Below are positions 52,101-64,000 of a DNA stretch of 64,000 nt, one piece after another. The notes under the pieces are model-generated. The model saw nothing but the letters and a program-made list of their open reading frames with translations. It ran no database searches and was not told where the DNA came from. The DNA comes from Onchocerca lupi (lineage: Eukaryota > Nematoda > Chromadorea > Rhabditida > Onchocercidae): assembly GCA_028564675.1 (NCBI GenBank), contig JAOVVO010000156.1, positions 1 to 64,000 of the forward strand. The letters are read 5' to 3'. The stretch's first letter is position 1, and each line of letters starts with the position of its first letter. A program made the translations under genes and the position numbers.

Positions 52101-52507
52101 TATGAGTAATATAAGCATGTCAGATATTATAAGGCAAGATTTAGAACAGGCAGTTTTTAATCAGATTGTTGACGAGGTGATATCAAAGTAGTAGCAGTGA
52201 CGTTCATACTGATTTAAAATTATGAATTATTCTATTATCCATAGATATCTCTGTTTTGTGCTATATGAAAGTGATATTGTTTCGACATCAGATTCAGATG
52301 GGTTTCCTCCTCTTCTTCATATCCAATTTTGTCCTCAATATGCTGAAATCATTAGTTTCAATTGCTTATTTATCCCCATTCTTTGCGTTTAATCTTAATT
52401 TTCGACATTATTTTGCGCTGATGGCTTCGAAATGTCAACATTTTCAAGTGTAGTGACATATGCGACATCGCTAGGCCACTGTACTGAACTTGAAAATAAT
52501 TTCATTC
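49136..52507. other. Intergenic upstream of ect-2
   Basis: Should hold the ect-2 promoter. No gene could be supported. A minus-strand open frame at 51079-51390 contains FECKICKNFF, reminiscent of half a zinc finger, but lacks partner exons. A 59-bp imperfect tandem duplication is at 51338-51455. Confidence 0.45.
51338..51455. repeat. 59-bp imperfect tandem duplication
   Basis: Two adjacent copies (51338-51396, 51397-51455) both begin CTAGAAAT and share AGAAAGAAA, TGAATTATT and ATTTGAACTA in register, with scattered substitutions. An old local duplication. Confidence 0.75.
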
Positions 52508-55500
52508 TCAATAATAATATCGATCATCGCGTTTTGCACAGCAACAACTGCGAGTGAAGAAATTTTCGAGTTTCTGATGATAATCCCGTTTTCTTAATAC
52601 TCAATTTATCTTGATGTTTACAGACACTTCTAAACTTACTGATTAATTGATGATCGTGACGGAGCATTTTCTCGGCTACAAATGCCATCAGCAATCAACT
52701 GCTCTCGGATTTCCGCTTGTCGACTCATACCCAACCGCATTCTGTAATCCCGAATAGCTGTCACCAATGGCGATTCGGTTCGACCTTCTTTAGCATCCTT
52801 TGGCTTTACTGATCCTGTTGTTCTATATCTAGAAAAGAAAAAAGTAAAAAGAGGATTTCTTGAAGTAAAAAAAAAAGAAAAAAAGAAAAGCAGATTTGGC
52901 TTTTATTATATTAAAGTTTAAAAATTTGAGATGAATAAAGAATGATTCCATCATTTTGGAACTTAGCTAGATTTATTACGTTCATGCATGGTTTCACTCG
53001 ATTCATCTTACAGATCACTTTGAAATACAAAAAAGCACCGATTTAAAATTTTCGACACACAACTATGTGTAATACAAAGGCGTTTCGATATATCACAAAT
53101 TTTCCAGCCACTCTTGTAGAGGCTGACAATTTGTTCTCGTTCACTCATCGACAAAGGTAATCCAGGACTGTAAATACGACCTAGCTGATTTGTTCCTGAA
53201 AATGCAATTATAATGTAATAAAAAATTTCAAACCTGAAATTTAGCGAGTTGCGAAGAACGAGAAATGTATTCTGATCATTGATAATTAAAATTTCTAGAT
53301 TTTAATTATTTATCAACTTTCCATATCATAATATTTTTGTGATTGAGATCTTTTATCTGTGCTTCTAGAAAACAAAAAATTTGGCAAAGATTGAATTTGA
53401 TAATATCAAGCATTTTTTCATACCTGAGCTACGGCTAGGGCAAGAACTGACGGATTCTCGACGTTGCTCTGATTCACTGGATGATCGATAATCGTTTGAT
53501 TCCGATGATGTCGAAGAAGGTGGACTATCAGCAAAAGAGCCACCATCAGAGAGATCATCCGGTGATGAAAATGAATCTCGACCACCGAATGCTAAATCAT
53601 CAATTGGTGGTAAACGCTCCAAATGACGACCACTTGTTTTTTCTTCGCCCTGCAAAGCGGATATTTTGTACTGACAACATTATGCCTACAAGAGACAACT
53701 TCGAGTACCGATTCATTCAGTTCGTTCGTCTATTTAATTTTCAACATCTCTTCATCATAATCGTGATTTGTACTTAATTTGTACTGAAACAACTTGTACT
53801 TGCATAAATCCGTCCGCTAATTCGTTTTCTACTTAACTACTTCGTTTCTAATTTGTTCACTTCTTGTGCTTATCACTTGTTCATTTACTAATTTTGCATT
53901 CGACTGCTCATTTTTTCACCAATTACTTCACTGTTTATTAATTTAACATCTCTTTCTTTTGCCGATTTATCATTCCCTTGATTGGATTATGAAAAAGCTT
54001 GGTTTGAATTCTTAGAAATATTCTCATTCAGAAAATTCAGAAAAAATACAATAATTCGGATAAAACTTGCATAAAAAAGAAAAATTAAGACAAAATGGAT
54101 ATTCTTTTTATTTTTTCTACCATTGCTCTCTCATTTTTACGCATTTTATTGATACTTTATAGACTACTTCTAATATGTCGATTTCATATCATCTCTTTCT
54201 TCTATGTTTTACATTTCTGAAATCATCCTCTTCAAGAAAATATGATGTTACCATAAGAGGTCATTAAGAGGTCATTTCAGAACAATAAATGAGAGAATTT
54301 ATGACAGAGAAGGAAATTGAGCCATCAAAAATAGTGACAAATGCCTAAATGATAATGGAAATTCGAAATACTGAACAATGCCTCAACATCAGTAAAATTT
54401 AAAACTCTGAAAATGATACTTTTGAGCAAATGACGATTTGGAAAAATGCGATTAATATATACTATTTTCAAAATATTTTCCGAATATTGAATGCCCCATT
54501 TCCCCATTATTCTTTAAATTTTAATCAGTTATTTCATGAGTATAAAATCATAATTTTTAGTTTATAATTTTGAGGGCTATGAATCTACTAGATAATAAAA
54601 AAGTTATGCAACGAAATCTACAAGTTAACACAAATTTTCTTCAACACAAAGATGTGTTTCCATCTTTGGCTGAAATCACTTTGATTTTCTCGTGGTAGTT
54701 TTCTATTAATTAGTAAATCATACAAAAATTTCAATTTGTCACTTTGATTGACATGAGAAGACTAAAGAAGAGAGAGCAAGTAAACATACGTATATATTAG
54801 CATAATTTATTTGCTAATGCTGTTCCGATTTTTGTAATTTTTGCAGAAAAAACATTGAGACAAAATAAATGATAGTTAGTGATGACATAAGGAAATGAAT
54901 TCTTTTTTACACTTTAAATGGTGAAAAAGAATGAAAGGAATGGCTAAGGACAGGAACGCTGGTAAAAGCAAGACAAATGATTTGAAAATTGGCTCATTAA
55001 CGATTACGAAAAAGTGCAAGAGTTAATTTTTTTTTGGAGAAAACCTGACATAAGCAGTTGCTATTGCAATCATACCACCACACCCTGATCAAAAATTTGT
55101 TCATCCATTTGTGTATTTTGCAAAGACAGGAAAAAAGAAACTTAAATAACGTTTGAACTATGATTTGCATTCAAATAATGCATGTAAAGTGTAATAATGC
55201 TTGTGTAGCAATTTTCGATCAGTTAAGTTAGATCACCAAAGCAATCTGCTCGTTAACTTATCAATACTTTTAAATCATCCATATTATCATTCGCGATATC
55301 TTTTTTCCTGAAAATAAGAATGACCCAAACTTCACCCAACAATTTTCCTTCCAAATAATAATTATTCGCAGTCATTCAGGATAAGTGGTAATAATAAAAG
55401 TTAATAACTCCGATATATTTCTAATTACTCTTTCATTTCTTTATATTGTTTTTGCATATTTATTTACTCGTTTATTTGATTATCATTTATTTCGTTTATT

Positions 55501-58500
55501 TATTCATCTACTGATTTATTTGTTTCTTTATAATTTATTACTTTTGTTCGATGATAAATTGTTTTCTTATTTTTTACTGTCTATTTTTTAATTCCTCCTC
55601 ATTCTTTACTTATTATTTTATGGTCTGTTCAACCATTTATTTATTATGAACAGCAGTATATTATCGTCCATTTTTAACTTTATAATATTTTAGATTTTTG
55701 GTAAAATTCTTTGGACTTTTTTATTATTTTTTATGATAAATATATAAGTAGAATAATAAAGCAACAATGAAGAATTTTTCTGAGAAATGAAAAAATTGAG
55801 AAACTAACATAAAGCCAAGCATAAAAATCTCGTTCTAATGTTTCAGGCGTAGATATGTCAATCACGAAATTTCTTTCACCAATCATATCAGCCATCATCT
55901 CCTATAAAAGTAGAAATTAAAAATTAGTTTTTAAAGATATTATTCACTTCGCGCAGCGATGAAATTATCAATAGACAAACATTCCAAGTTTTTAATGGTA
56001 TCATTAATATTTCAAAGAAATTTAATATCAACTCATTAGTAGATCATAACTTTCGTTAGTTAATTATTTAAGTATAAGATTCTATTTTTTCATTATTGGA
56101 AAATATCTTCTGTCGTTACACTATAATTTCCTAAACTTGTAAACTTGACCAAATTCTTGAGATCATGAACGAATACGGAATAATCATGATTTCTATTTTC
56201 CAATCAGCAACTAATCTTCAAATGGCATAAATACAAGAAATGACGAACATAAGAATTGCTATAAGCAAAAATTAGTAAAATGATTACGACTGTTATTATT
56301 CATTTATGAAATATTGCATGCAGGATTGTATTAAGATGGCAAAGTTATGACTATGATCATTTCTGAAAATCTTAATAAAAATTCCATGAATATTGTTCAG
56401 AAATCTATATGAACTAAAAATTTGCGTAGAAATCGGTGAGGCATAATCTGGCGGGAGAAATTTAAAGTTTTTTGTTTGTGTTAAGCTAATAATCTCACAC
56501 AAACACTAACATAATTTATATTAAGAACTTTCAAAAAATTTAATAACGACATGTTTTATGGTAAAATATCTATGAGAAGAGCTCAAAGTTCAGTAAGACT
56601 AAAAGTGCAGTCAATGACAGTTTTGATTTGAGTATAGAATGGTTTTTAAACCAATAAAATGTTAGTGGATTCGATATAATCCTAACCTTAGTAATAATAA
56701 ATCATTGCTCTGTTATTTTATTTTATGGCATTTCTTTTTTGCTTAAATTTAAGCTCAAGTATACTTATGTTTATACATTTAGCTCACTGATTTATTTCTT
56801 TGAGTCAAAATAAATAGTAATCATTCACAGTCTATTCTCTGTATTTTTAACATAATGCAATATTTATTTCATCTTCATTGATTCAAATAAAATTTAAATA
56901 TCAATAATATCAATAGCTCTACAATAAAAGCTGAATGGATCATCATAATTTAACACATGAATAATTAAGTTGACGGATTCAATCCTGTCAGTATAAACTT
57001 ATGTTTATATTTCTAGCCTCCAATGATTTGTCACTTTGCCCAAAATAAATAGTCTAAATAAAACATGTCATGAGTAGAAGAAAGGAATCCTACCGATTCT
57101 TCCATCAAATCAACAACAATTTGCCAACAGCATAGAAAAACATCGAAAGCCGCGAACGGTATTTCCAGAATTTTTTGGAGTAATGAAGCTTGTTGTCATT
57201 GCCATTACACCGTTAACGATTATAGCAATCATTCTTTCCGCCTTTTCTAAACTTCAACTCTTCTTCTATCTCCCTTCCATCACCCGTTCTTTCTATGCAA
57301 TCAGAAGATTTCAAAAAAGTGAAAAAAATATGTCATCGCGGAAACGAAAGTATAGATAGAAGAGTATGTGTGTGGAAGAGAATACTAACAAATTAAATCA
57401 TTCAAAACGATGTCTTCAGTTAACAGTACTGGTTGTACTACTGGTTGTTTAAAAAATATTTGATGGTGTACGAATGCTCCACATTGATTCTCTTCATCTG
57501 GAAATTCAATTGAAAGATAGCGGGAAAAGAATGGGAAAAAAAAAAGAAACGAAGAATGTGAAATGAATTTATAAAATCACTGACGGCAGCAGTAAATGAT
57601 AGTGATGACTGTCGTAAAATTTTTCGTCTCATGATTTAATGAAACTTGAGAAAAACTGTTTTACCTGGTCGGAATGGTCGGAAATAACTGACTTAGTATG
57701 TTATTCAGTTGTTTAAATTTTGACGGAAGCCATAATAATGCTGTTTAAAGGCCACTTAAGATAGAAAATAGCACATCTTAATTATCAAAAAGAAAAGAAA
57801 ACAGAAGTAGTCACCTTTTTCACAGGATTATCTAAATATTTACCATGGCGATTTTATAAATACAATTTCATTCAAAAAGAAAGAAAGAACGAAGTGTTTA
57901 AATTTTATAGAAAGATGGCTTTCAAGAGATGCATGGATGAGAATTAAAGAAAAAAATGATTTAATGGATCGAATCTTTCATGTCTTTTTTCTGTTTATTA
58001 TTTCGTATTTCAGAGCAATGACAATTTATTAAGTCTTGAAATTACTGTATAATTTCAATTTTTTGATAACTGAAAGAATGATGAAAAGCTATAGAATTTC
58101 TCATGACAGTAGTAAAGATGGCCGTGGAGTGATTTTTAAAATTTGAGAAATGAGAAATAATCAGAAATTATTTCGAATTTCCATTTTCATTGTTCTTATT
58201 ATTCCTCCTTAATACTCATCTTTAGAACTGAAAATTCTTAAATAGCTCAAACAAATATATAGATCATTACGAAATTCGAATACCATTGTATTTCTATACT
58301 TATTTCAAATGATAAAATGCATTTATTTCGAGTAATAAAATACTTGAATTAAGTATAGAAATTTATTAATATTTGAACTTTGTAATGAGAATCATTATTA
58401 AATATTCAAATTACTGGATTTTCTGCTAATTTAAAAGTTAAAAAATAAATAATCTAATACAGAATCTAATCAAAATTTATTCTTTTCAGAAGTTATAATT

Positions 58501-61500
58501 AGTAAATGATCATAACTGACCAGCACGATGACATCTTTATGGATATTGGACAAAGAGAGCAGTAGATGGAACCATCGACTAAATAAATAAAGTATTGAAA
58601 TAAGTGTGGAAAATGCAATGATATTCGAATAAGAAAATCTGAAAGTAATTCAAACAAATGGCAATAACAATATTAATTCTTTATTGTCGAAGATAAACTA
58701 AAGAGATCTCATTTAATTTCAAGATAGTTACGATGACTAAATCCGGTTTTGTATCATCTTTTTACTGACAACAATTTTTAAATTGTGGGACCTAAAAACT
58801 TTCGTTTTATTGATGTTCGTCGGTAATATTGTTTTCGCTAAATTATTGCAAATCTTTGCATGCTTCAAGTTGCAATTTTAGAATCTCTAAGACATAAAGC
58901 TTGGTGAGGCAGTGCAAGAATTATTAATAACAGTCCTAATTAAAAAGATTATAACAGCAAAACCAAATGTTCAAGAATAGATATTCAGCAATTTCATCTA
59001 CTCAGTTTTGAGAAAGCGAAGAATTTAATTTCATATCTATCGACAAACACAGTTTATCTATTTCTCACTATTTCCATTCAAATACTCTTCACTATTATTA
59101 CAATTCATTCTGCTGATTTTCACATTTGCAATTAACTGAATTATTGTTTTCAGTTTTATTACTCTGCAATATTTATTACTGATATTGCAAATTTAATTTC
59201 TACAGCAATAATTATTTCTACAATTAATCCTTCTTGGAATTGATTTTCAGCATTAATCAACCCTAATCAGACAAAAGTTTGAAATTATCGGTAGTGCGAT
59301 TACCATCTTTGAAGGAAAGAAATGATACAATGGTAGTACAATCGCAAAATAATTACTTTCAACTATAAATAAACCAAGAATGACTCATCCTAAATACTTA
59401 AATATATTATTTGTAGGAAATTGATGCTTCAAAATAAACGGGTGACACATGACAGAATCAAAATTATTTATGTGTTTTTTTTAAACCAACTTCACAAGCA
59501 AGAATGATATTGCAAACAAATAAATGTCGAAGAGCAGAATCAAACAGGTGAACAAGCAAAAAGCTATTCGTTTTAAAATAATGAAATTAAGTGATATATT
59601 AATTATATAAAATAACTGGTTTCAAAGTGAACTGATAAATTTGCTGGTTTCTAAAAAAGTTGATAATGAAATGACAGCCTTTTTGGCTCCTTTTTTCTCA
59701 GGCAATCTTTAAAAAATTGACAAACTCCGCTATTACAATAAAAATAAAATCGCTTTTAGTCGGAAAACTTAATTAGACGATTATGTAGGTGGTAAAGTAA
59801 TGATTTATGGTTATATAGAAAGAAACAATCCTGGAAAAATAAAAAAAATAAAAATCACTGGATTCCATCAACACAAATTGTTTTATACACACTTTTTCTT
59901 CACAAAACGGAGATTCTGTATTGTTCTGCAAGCATAAACTAAATTATATTCTTTCAAAAAAAAAAAAAAAAAAAATGACAGAGAGTATTTTTCTTGCATA
60001 TTTAGTAAAGCTTTTGTCTTGTTCAACGCAAGACACCAAATTTAGCTGGAAAATAAATATTTTATTATTACATGATGATAAATGGATTCAAAATTGATGA
60101 ATACAAAATGAGATCTCAAGACCAAAATTAGATATTCTAGAGATTTGCATTGGAAATCACAACTAATGATAAAATGATTTGTAATAATTCGGATATCAAT
60201 TTCTTTAAAATGATTTAATATTGCAGTGAAAGTAATCTGAATTATCGAAATAATCTATAAATTTCATAATGGAAGAAAGGTCATGAAAATATGCCCTGAA
60301 TTTCCAAGTTTCACCGATTATTCCATTTCTAAAAATTTTCGCTGTTTGATTGAAATTAAAGTGCATACTGTGAATTGTACCAGAAACTTTGCACATTGAA
60401 ATTCTATTGTTTCATGGAAGGGCATTATCTGATAGTACAGGTAGGAATTTGACCAATAAATAGGAATTTGAAATGAAGAATGGGAAGGATCAAAGGCAGT
60501 ATTGCGTGAGATTGTTGGAACGAAGTTATGAACGATTGGGGATATAGATGATAAAACGAGTCGATGAGGTAAATATATGATTTGACTGGGAATGAGAGAA
60601 TTGTGTATAAGATTTGTTCAAAATAGACTAAGAATCAAGTTGCCGATGCTGTATCTAATAGCCTAATAATGGCATTTGAAACTTAGATTTATTAAAATGA
60701 AGGAAGTTAGGTGAAACGAATGGATGACGGGGAACCTTCGAAAATTCTTCGACAATCAACTGTGTTCATGAGTGAATGATAGCATTGGTATTAATCGCGA
60801 GAATTATAAAAGATAAAACAAGATAAGCGCTTTTACAAGGTGAAAGAGAGGAGAGATTGAAGGAGGGCAACTTCTAACTGGTTCTTGCCTTCTGCTCTTC
60901 ATGACTGTCGCCACTTTCATGCCAAATACTCATTTGATATATCCCTTATCATTTATCAGAATGTATATCAAATTTAGCGAGCAAAAAGTTTGATAAACTG
61001 CAAATTTACGAAGGAATTAATTTGCGGCAAATAAAAGAAATGACTTTCATAAATTCTGACCTAATAAATTCATTGTTATAAGATGAACAATATTAGAGAG
61101 AGATTAGAGAGATTGTTAAAATTTTATGCGATTAGAGCTCTCCGAAATTTTCACAAGTTGAGAAGTTTCGCTTGATATGATTGAGAATAAACTTGATATG
61201 ATAGATTGATGTGATAGAGAATAAATAGTACGGTTCACCGTCATCCTAATGTTTGCAAGGATAAGTAGAATCTTCAAACGATTCCATCCTGTATAAATAA
61301 TATGAGAATTTGCAACCAATTTTAACACAAAACATTATTTTTTATTTTGTGCTATTGTTATTTTCTTGCACAATATTTTTTCGCCTTTTTATTGATGAAA
61401 TTATAAGAATAAATATAAGAAAGTTAAGCAAATTTTTCGAAATGCTATGAACTAGCAACGGTATGAACGAAATTTGATTGGATCGACAAAATAAATTATG

Positions 61501-63687
61501 TTTCATAACAAGAAATATTGCTAAAAGCTAAAACTTTTTGAAGGTTGTGCTGCAAAACACAAAATTAAAATTGATTTCTTATAATAGATATGTATTTGGT
61601 TACTAATCTGTCATATTCATAACTATTATCGACTACACAATGATCCAGTTTTCTCTTCATTTATATATACATATATACATGCAAACGATCGATCTTTCTC
61701 AAAGCAGGCAAATGAGTAAGTAATAGCTTTTGTTACATCTGATTATTTTGAGCAACATAATTGAAACGACAAACATCAGCTAATAAGGGTTCAAACATAA
61801 GTTTCGCTTGAATTCATCTTTATAAAATGAAATTTAGCTTTCCCATCAAATGAAAATTGCAAGGAATTTATTTTCAGGACTGAACTTCAGAATATATTTG
61901 AGCACATATCTAGATTTGAAAATACATCTCTCACATAAATATTAAGCTAAGCAGCAAAGGAATAAAATTACTTTAAAAATTGTGATTATTACACATCAAA
62001 ATAAATTTTTTTTATTTCTGCTAATCAATTGTGGTTGATGCAATGTAAATTAATGAATTATTTAGAGGAATGCTGATGGGTAGAGTCAGAATATCAAAAA
62101 TGCAAAGGAAGTTGAACTTTTTGACCAATTTCGATCCTTGCAACAAATGATTCTATTTTTTGAGATGAATCAAAATCAGCGTTGAAAATTGCAATAATAC
62201 ATGAATTGAACAACTTATACGGTTCTCCATGAGAAAATAATAGATTTCATGTTCGAACATACTATATACTATAATAATCCTGCTATCATTTTTAACTAAA
62301 TTATCGTCGTATCATCGCTAATACTTCTTATTATGTCATTAAAATTCGTTTCACTTGTTTCAATATTTTGTTCAAATCAGTATATTTAATTAACCTTTCG
62401 TCACCTTCCCTAAATAAGATTAACTCAGTTAAAAAATTTTCAATTCTTTTTTCGTGCAATGAAGAACTTTTTGCTACAGAAAATGACAAAAAACATTTGA
62501 TCAAACTAATTGCCCTCAAGTAGAATTGATGAGGAGCAGATAAATGATCATTCTTTAAATTAAGAGAAAAACAAATACAAAGACAAGATATTGTATTTTA
62601 AAAACTAGCATAGGATCGAAATTTTATTACTTTTTCAGTTTAACTTAATGATAATATTTTTATCTCCTAACTAAACTAATGTAATTTTTAATACTATGTT
62701 TGATTTCCATATTACTTAATATTATTCTCTTTTCTTCATGGGAGAAACTTATGATGTCAACTAAACAAATCATTTTCTTAAGATCCCTACACAGCTGTAT
62801 TTTCTTGATTTGCATAAAACTTCAAGAGATGTGCATTATACTTTAATATTTTCAATGTTATCATGCTAACACTGCAATAAATCATATCCTAGTAAGATCC
62901 AATTTTATGAAAAAAGTTTCAGAATCCATAAATTAGAAATGTAAATATTGCCTCAAATTATTTCTCATGATTATTGAAGACCAAAGATCTTTTGGATAAT
63001 TCTAGGTCGCCAATTATTGTTGGAATTTTTATATGAGTTTAGGAATAATATGATTATATGAAGATTATATGAGTTTTTTTGACTTATAAAAATTAGTGAT
63101 ACGATTCCGCATTTTAGTATTGGGGCTATTTACAGAGGAAGCATAAGAAAGTGAGTTTGGAATAGACTGAAAGGATTGAAAAAACTTTGAATTCTCTGCA
63201 TTTAAAAACGTCTAAAATCATATGCATGGCCTTGTTTAAATGTAGTGTAATTTGAAGAAAATGATTTGAAGTTAAATTAATCCCGAATAAGTCGTAAAGG
63301 GATTTCGAAGTCAAACAAAATCACTGAAATGAATTTTGCAGAATGATTTTCTAGTTAAATGAATTAAGTAAATGAATGGAAATAAGATCTCAATTATTAA
63401 TGAACCAATATCCTGGAATGTGAAAATGCGGGTGAAGTGCCGGAGGTCCGGTAGTAGTCTATTATTTTCGTTTCTTACCGATTATTCTCCCTGTTTTGTC
63501 GGGAAATGAACCGAGTTTTGCTGTCTGCAGTGAAAAAGAACATTATATCTTGTTTTGACGCTTTTGCTACCACAAATGCTATTAAATCACGAAAAGAACA
63601 AGTTTTACCACTGATTAGTTGGGAAAAGTGGCAAATGTATCTTCGAGACATTTCAGATACTCTCTCAACCCTCTGGGCATGTGACAT
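52508..63687 (-). CDS. Paired-domain (PAX / nPAX-like) transcription factor
   Basis: Core exons 53195-53039 and 52828-52640 encode a diverged paired DNA-binding domain. The PAI half has GTNQLGRIYSPGLPLSMSER, YKSGWKICDISKRL and HSCVSKILNRY. The RED half has TTGSVKP, the turn SRQAEIREQLIADGICSREN and PSRSSIN. Upstream exons join in phase: 53649-53424 (Ser/Asp-rich linker), 55901-55809, 57188-57094, 57497-57390, and a possible first exon 63687-63609 (MSHAQRVERVSEMSRRY) across a 6.1-kb intron. A last exon 52547-52508 ends HCCCAKRDDRYYY then stop. No homeodomain or octapeptide is seen, which suits the nematode nPAX type. The domain probably binds DNA in the nucleus; targets are unknown. The paired domain is secure. 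The first and last exons and the N-terminal region before the linker, which I do not recognise, are tentative and could belong to another transcript. Confidence 0.72.
57498..63608. other. Long AT-rich stretch, candidate first intron of the PAX-like gene
   Basis: No exon chain or RNA gene supported on either strand. If the exon at 63687-63609 belongs to the PAX-like gene this is its first intron, where developmental regulators often keep enhancers. Otherwise it is intergenic. Confidence 0.35.
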
Positions 63688-64000
63688 CTGGGAGAATTGT
63701 AGTCAGTTTGTCCTCCTGGATGCACTTTTCCATCTTCTTTTTCCCCTTTTCTCCAAAGTTGGAAAATTGATAACCAAATGGATCACAAGAAAAACTTTCC
63801 GAAAAAGAAAAGAGTTACATTTTCTTTTTTGTATCAAAACCTTTTCACTCAGTTGTCAAAATCTATCAAACAATAAATTACTTATGATTGATTCTCCAAA
63901 ATTTCATCTCATTAAGCCGAAAATGAAAATGGAAGGAAATTTCCTTTTTCTTTTTCTTAATATTTTGCTTTTCTATAAACCTATTCTCACCTATTGTTAC
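63688..64000. other. Right edge; nothing recognised
   Basis: Relatively pyrimidine-rich on the plus strand. It would be immediately upstream of the PAX-like start on the minus strand and may include its promoter. No feature can be supported. Confidence 0.3.

Noticed and set aside
55385..55591. Hydrophobic 68-residue plus-strand frame
   Set aside because: Low-complexity TTTATT repeats translated as Phe/Leu/Ile; it lies within an intron of the PAX-like gene model.
1..64000. CRISPR arrays, insertion sequences, Shine-Dalgarno operons and bacterial-type terminators
   Set aside because: Looked for and not seen; the gene structures are spliced and eukaryotic throughout.

Overview
The window looks like nuclear DNA of a parasitic nematode, probably a filarial worm; that taxonomic guess is an inference from gene content and style. 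The sequence is very AT-rich. Protein-coding genes are split into many short exons (about 50-300 bp) with nematode-like TTTCAG acceptors. Most of the proteins can be matched to C. elegans or human families. There is no prokaryotic, plasmid or phage signature.

Layout. 1-785: the last two exons of an unidentified plus-strand gene. 2632-2718: a complete selenocysteine tRNA. 3220-5762: an unrecognised minus-strand gene reconstructed from seven phase-consistent exons, with a C-terminal membrane segment. 5.8-11.7 kb: AT-rich, no gene seen. 11761-14670: HACD/PHS1-type 3-hydroxyacyl-CoA dehydratase. 16858-19877 and 28604-31814: two paralogous plus-strand CRAL-TRIO+GOLD (CTG/SEC14-like) lipid-transfer genes. 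Between them on the minus strand lies a lysosomal glucocerebrosidase (GBA, 20977-25319; signal-peptide exon not found). 34942-36170: decayed Helitron replication-protein fragments. 36809-37015: a small element with perfect 24-bp terminal inverted repeats. 37509-41360: a secreted protein with two MAM domains. 42310-49135 (minus): the RhoGEF ECT-2, with BRCT, DH and PH regions in 19-20 exons. 52508-63687 (minus): a paired-domain (PAX/nPAX-like) gene without a homeodomain, whose first intron appears to be about 6 kb.

Functionally, four neighbouring genes are lipid-related: the VLCFA elongation dehydratase, two SEC14-like lipid-transfer proteins and glucosylceramidase. They do not form an operon, since strands alternate and gaps exceed 2 kb. 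ECT-2 would act in RhoA activation and cytokinesis, and the PAX-like gene in transcription.

Exon boundaries were set by hand from splice-site consensus, reading-phase agreement and remembered family sequence. First exons and some weak acceptors are the least secure parts. The best leads are the Sec tRNA, two well-supported GC-AG introns, an ambiguous splice next to the GBA catalytic nucleophile, a 36-bp exon remnant inside an intron of the first CTG gene, an intronic 40-bp-stem hairpin, and the unidentified minus-strand gene.
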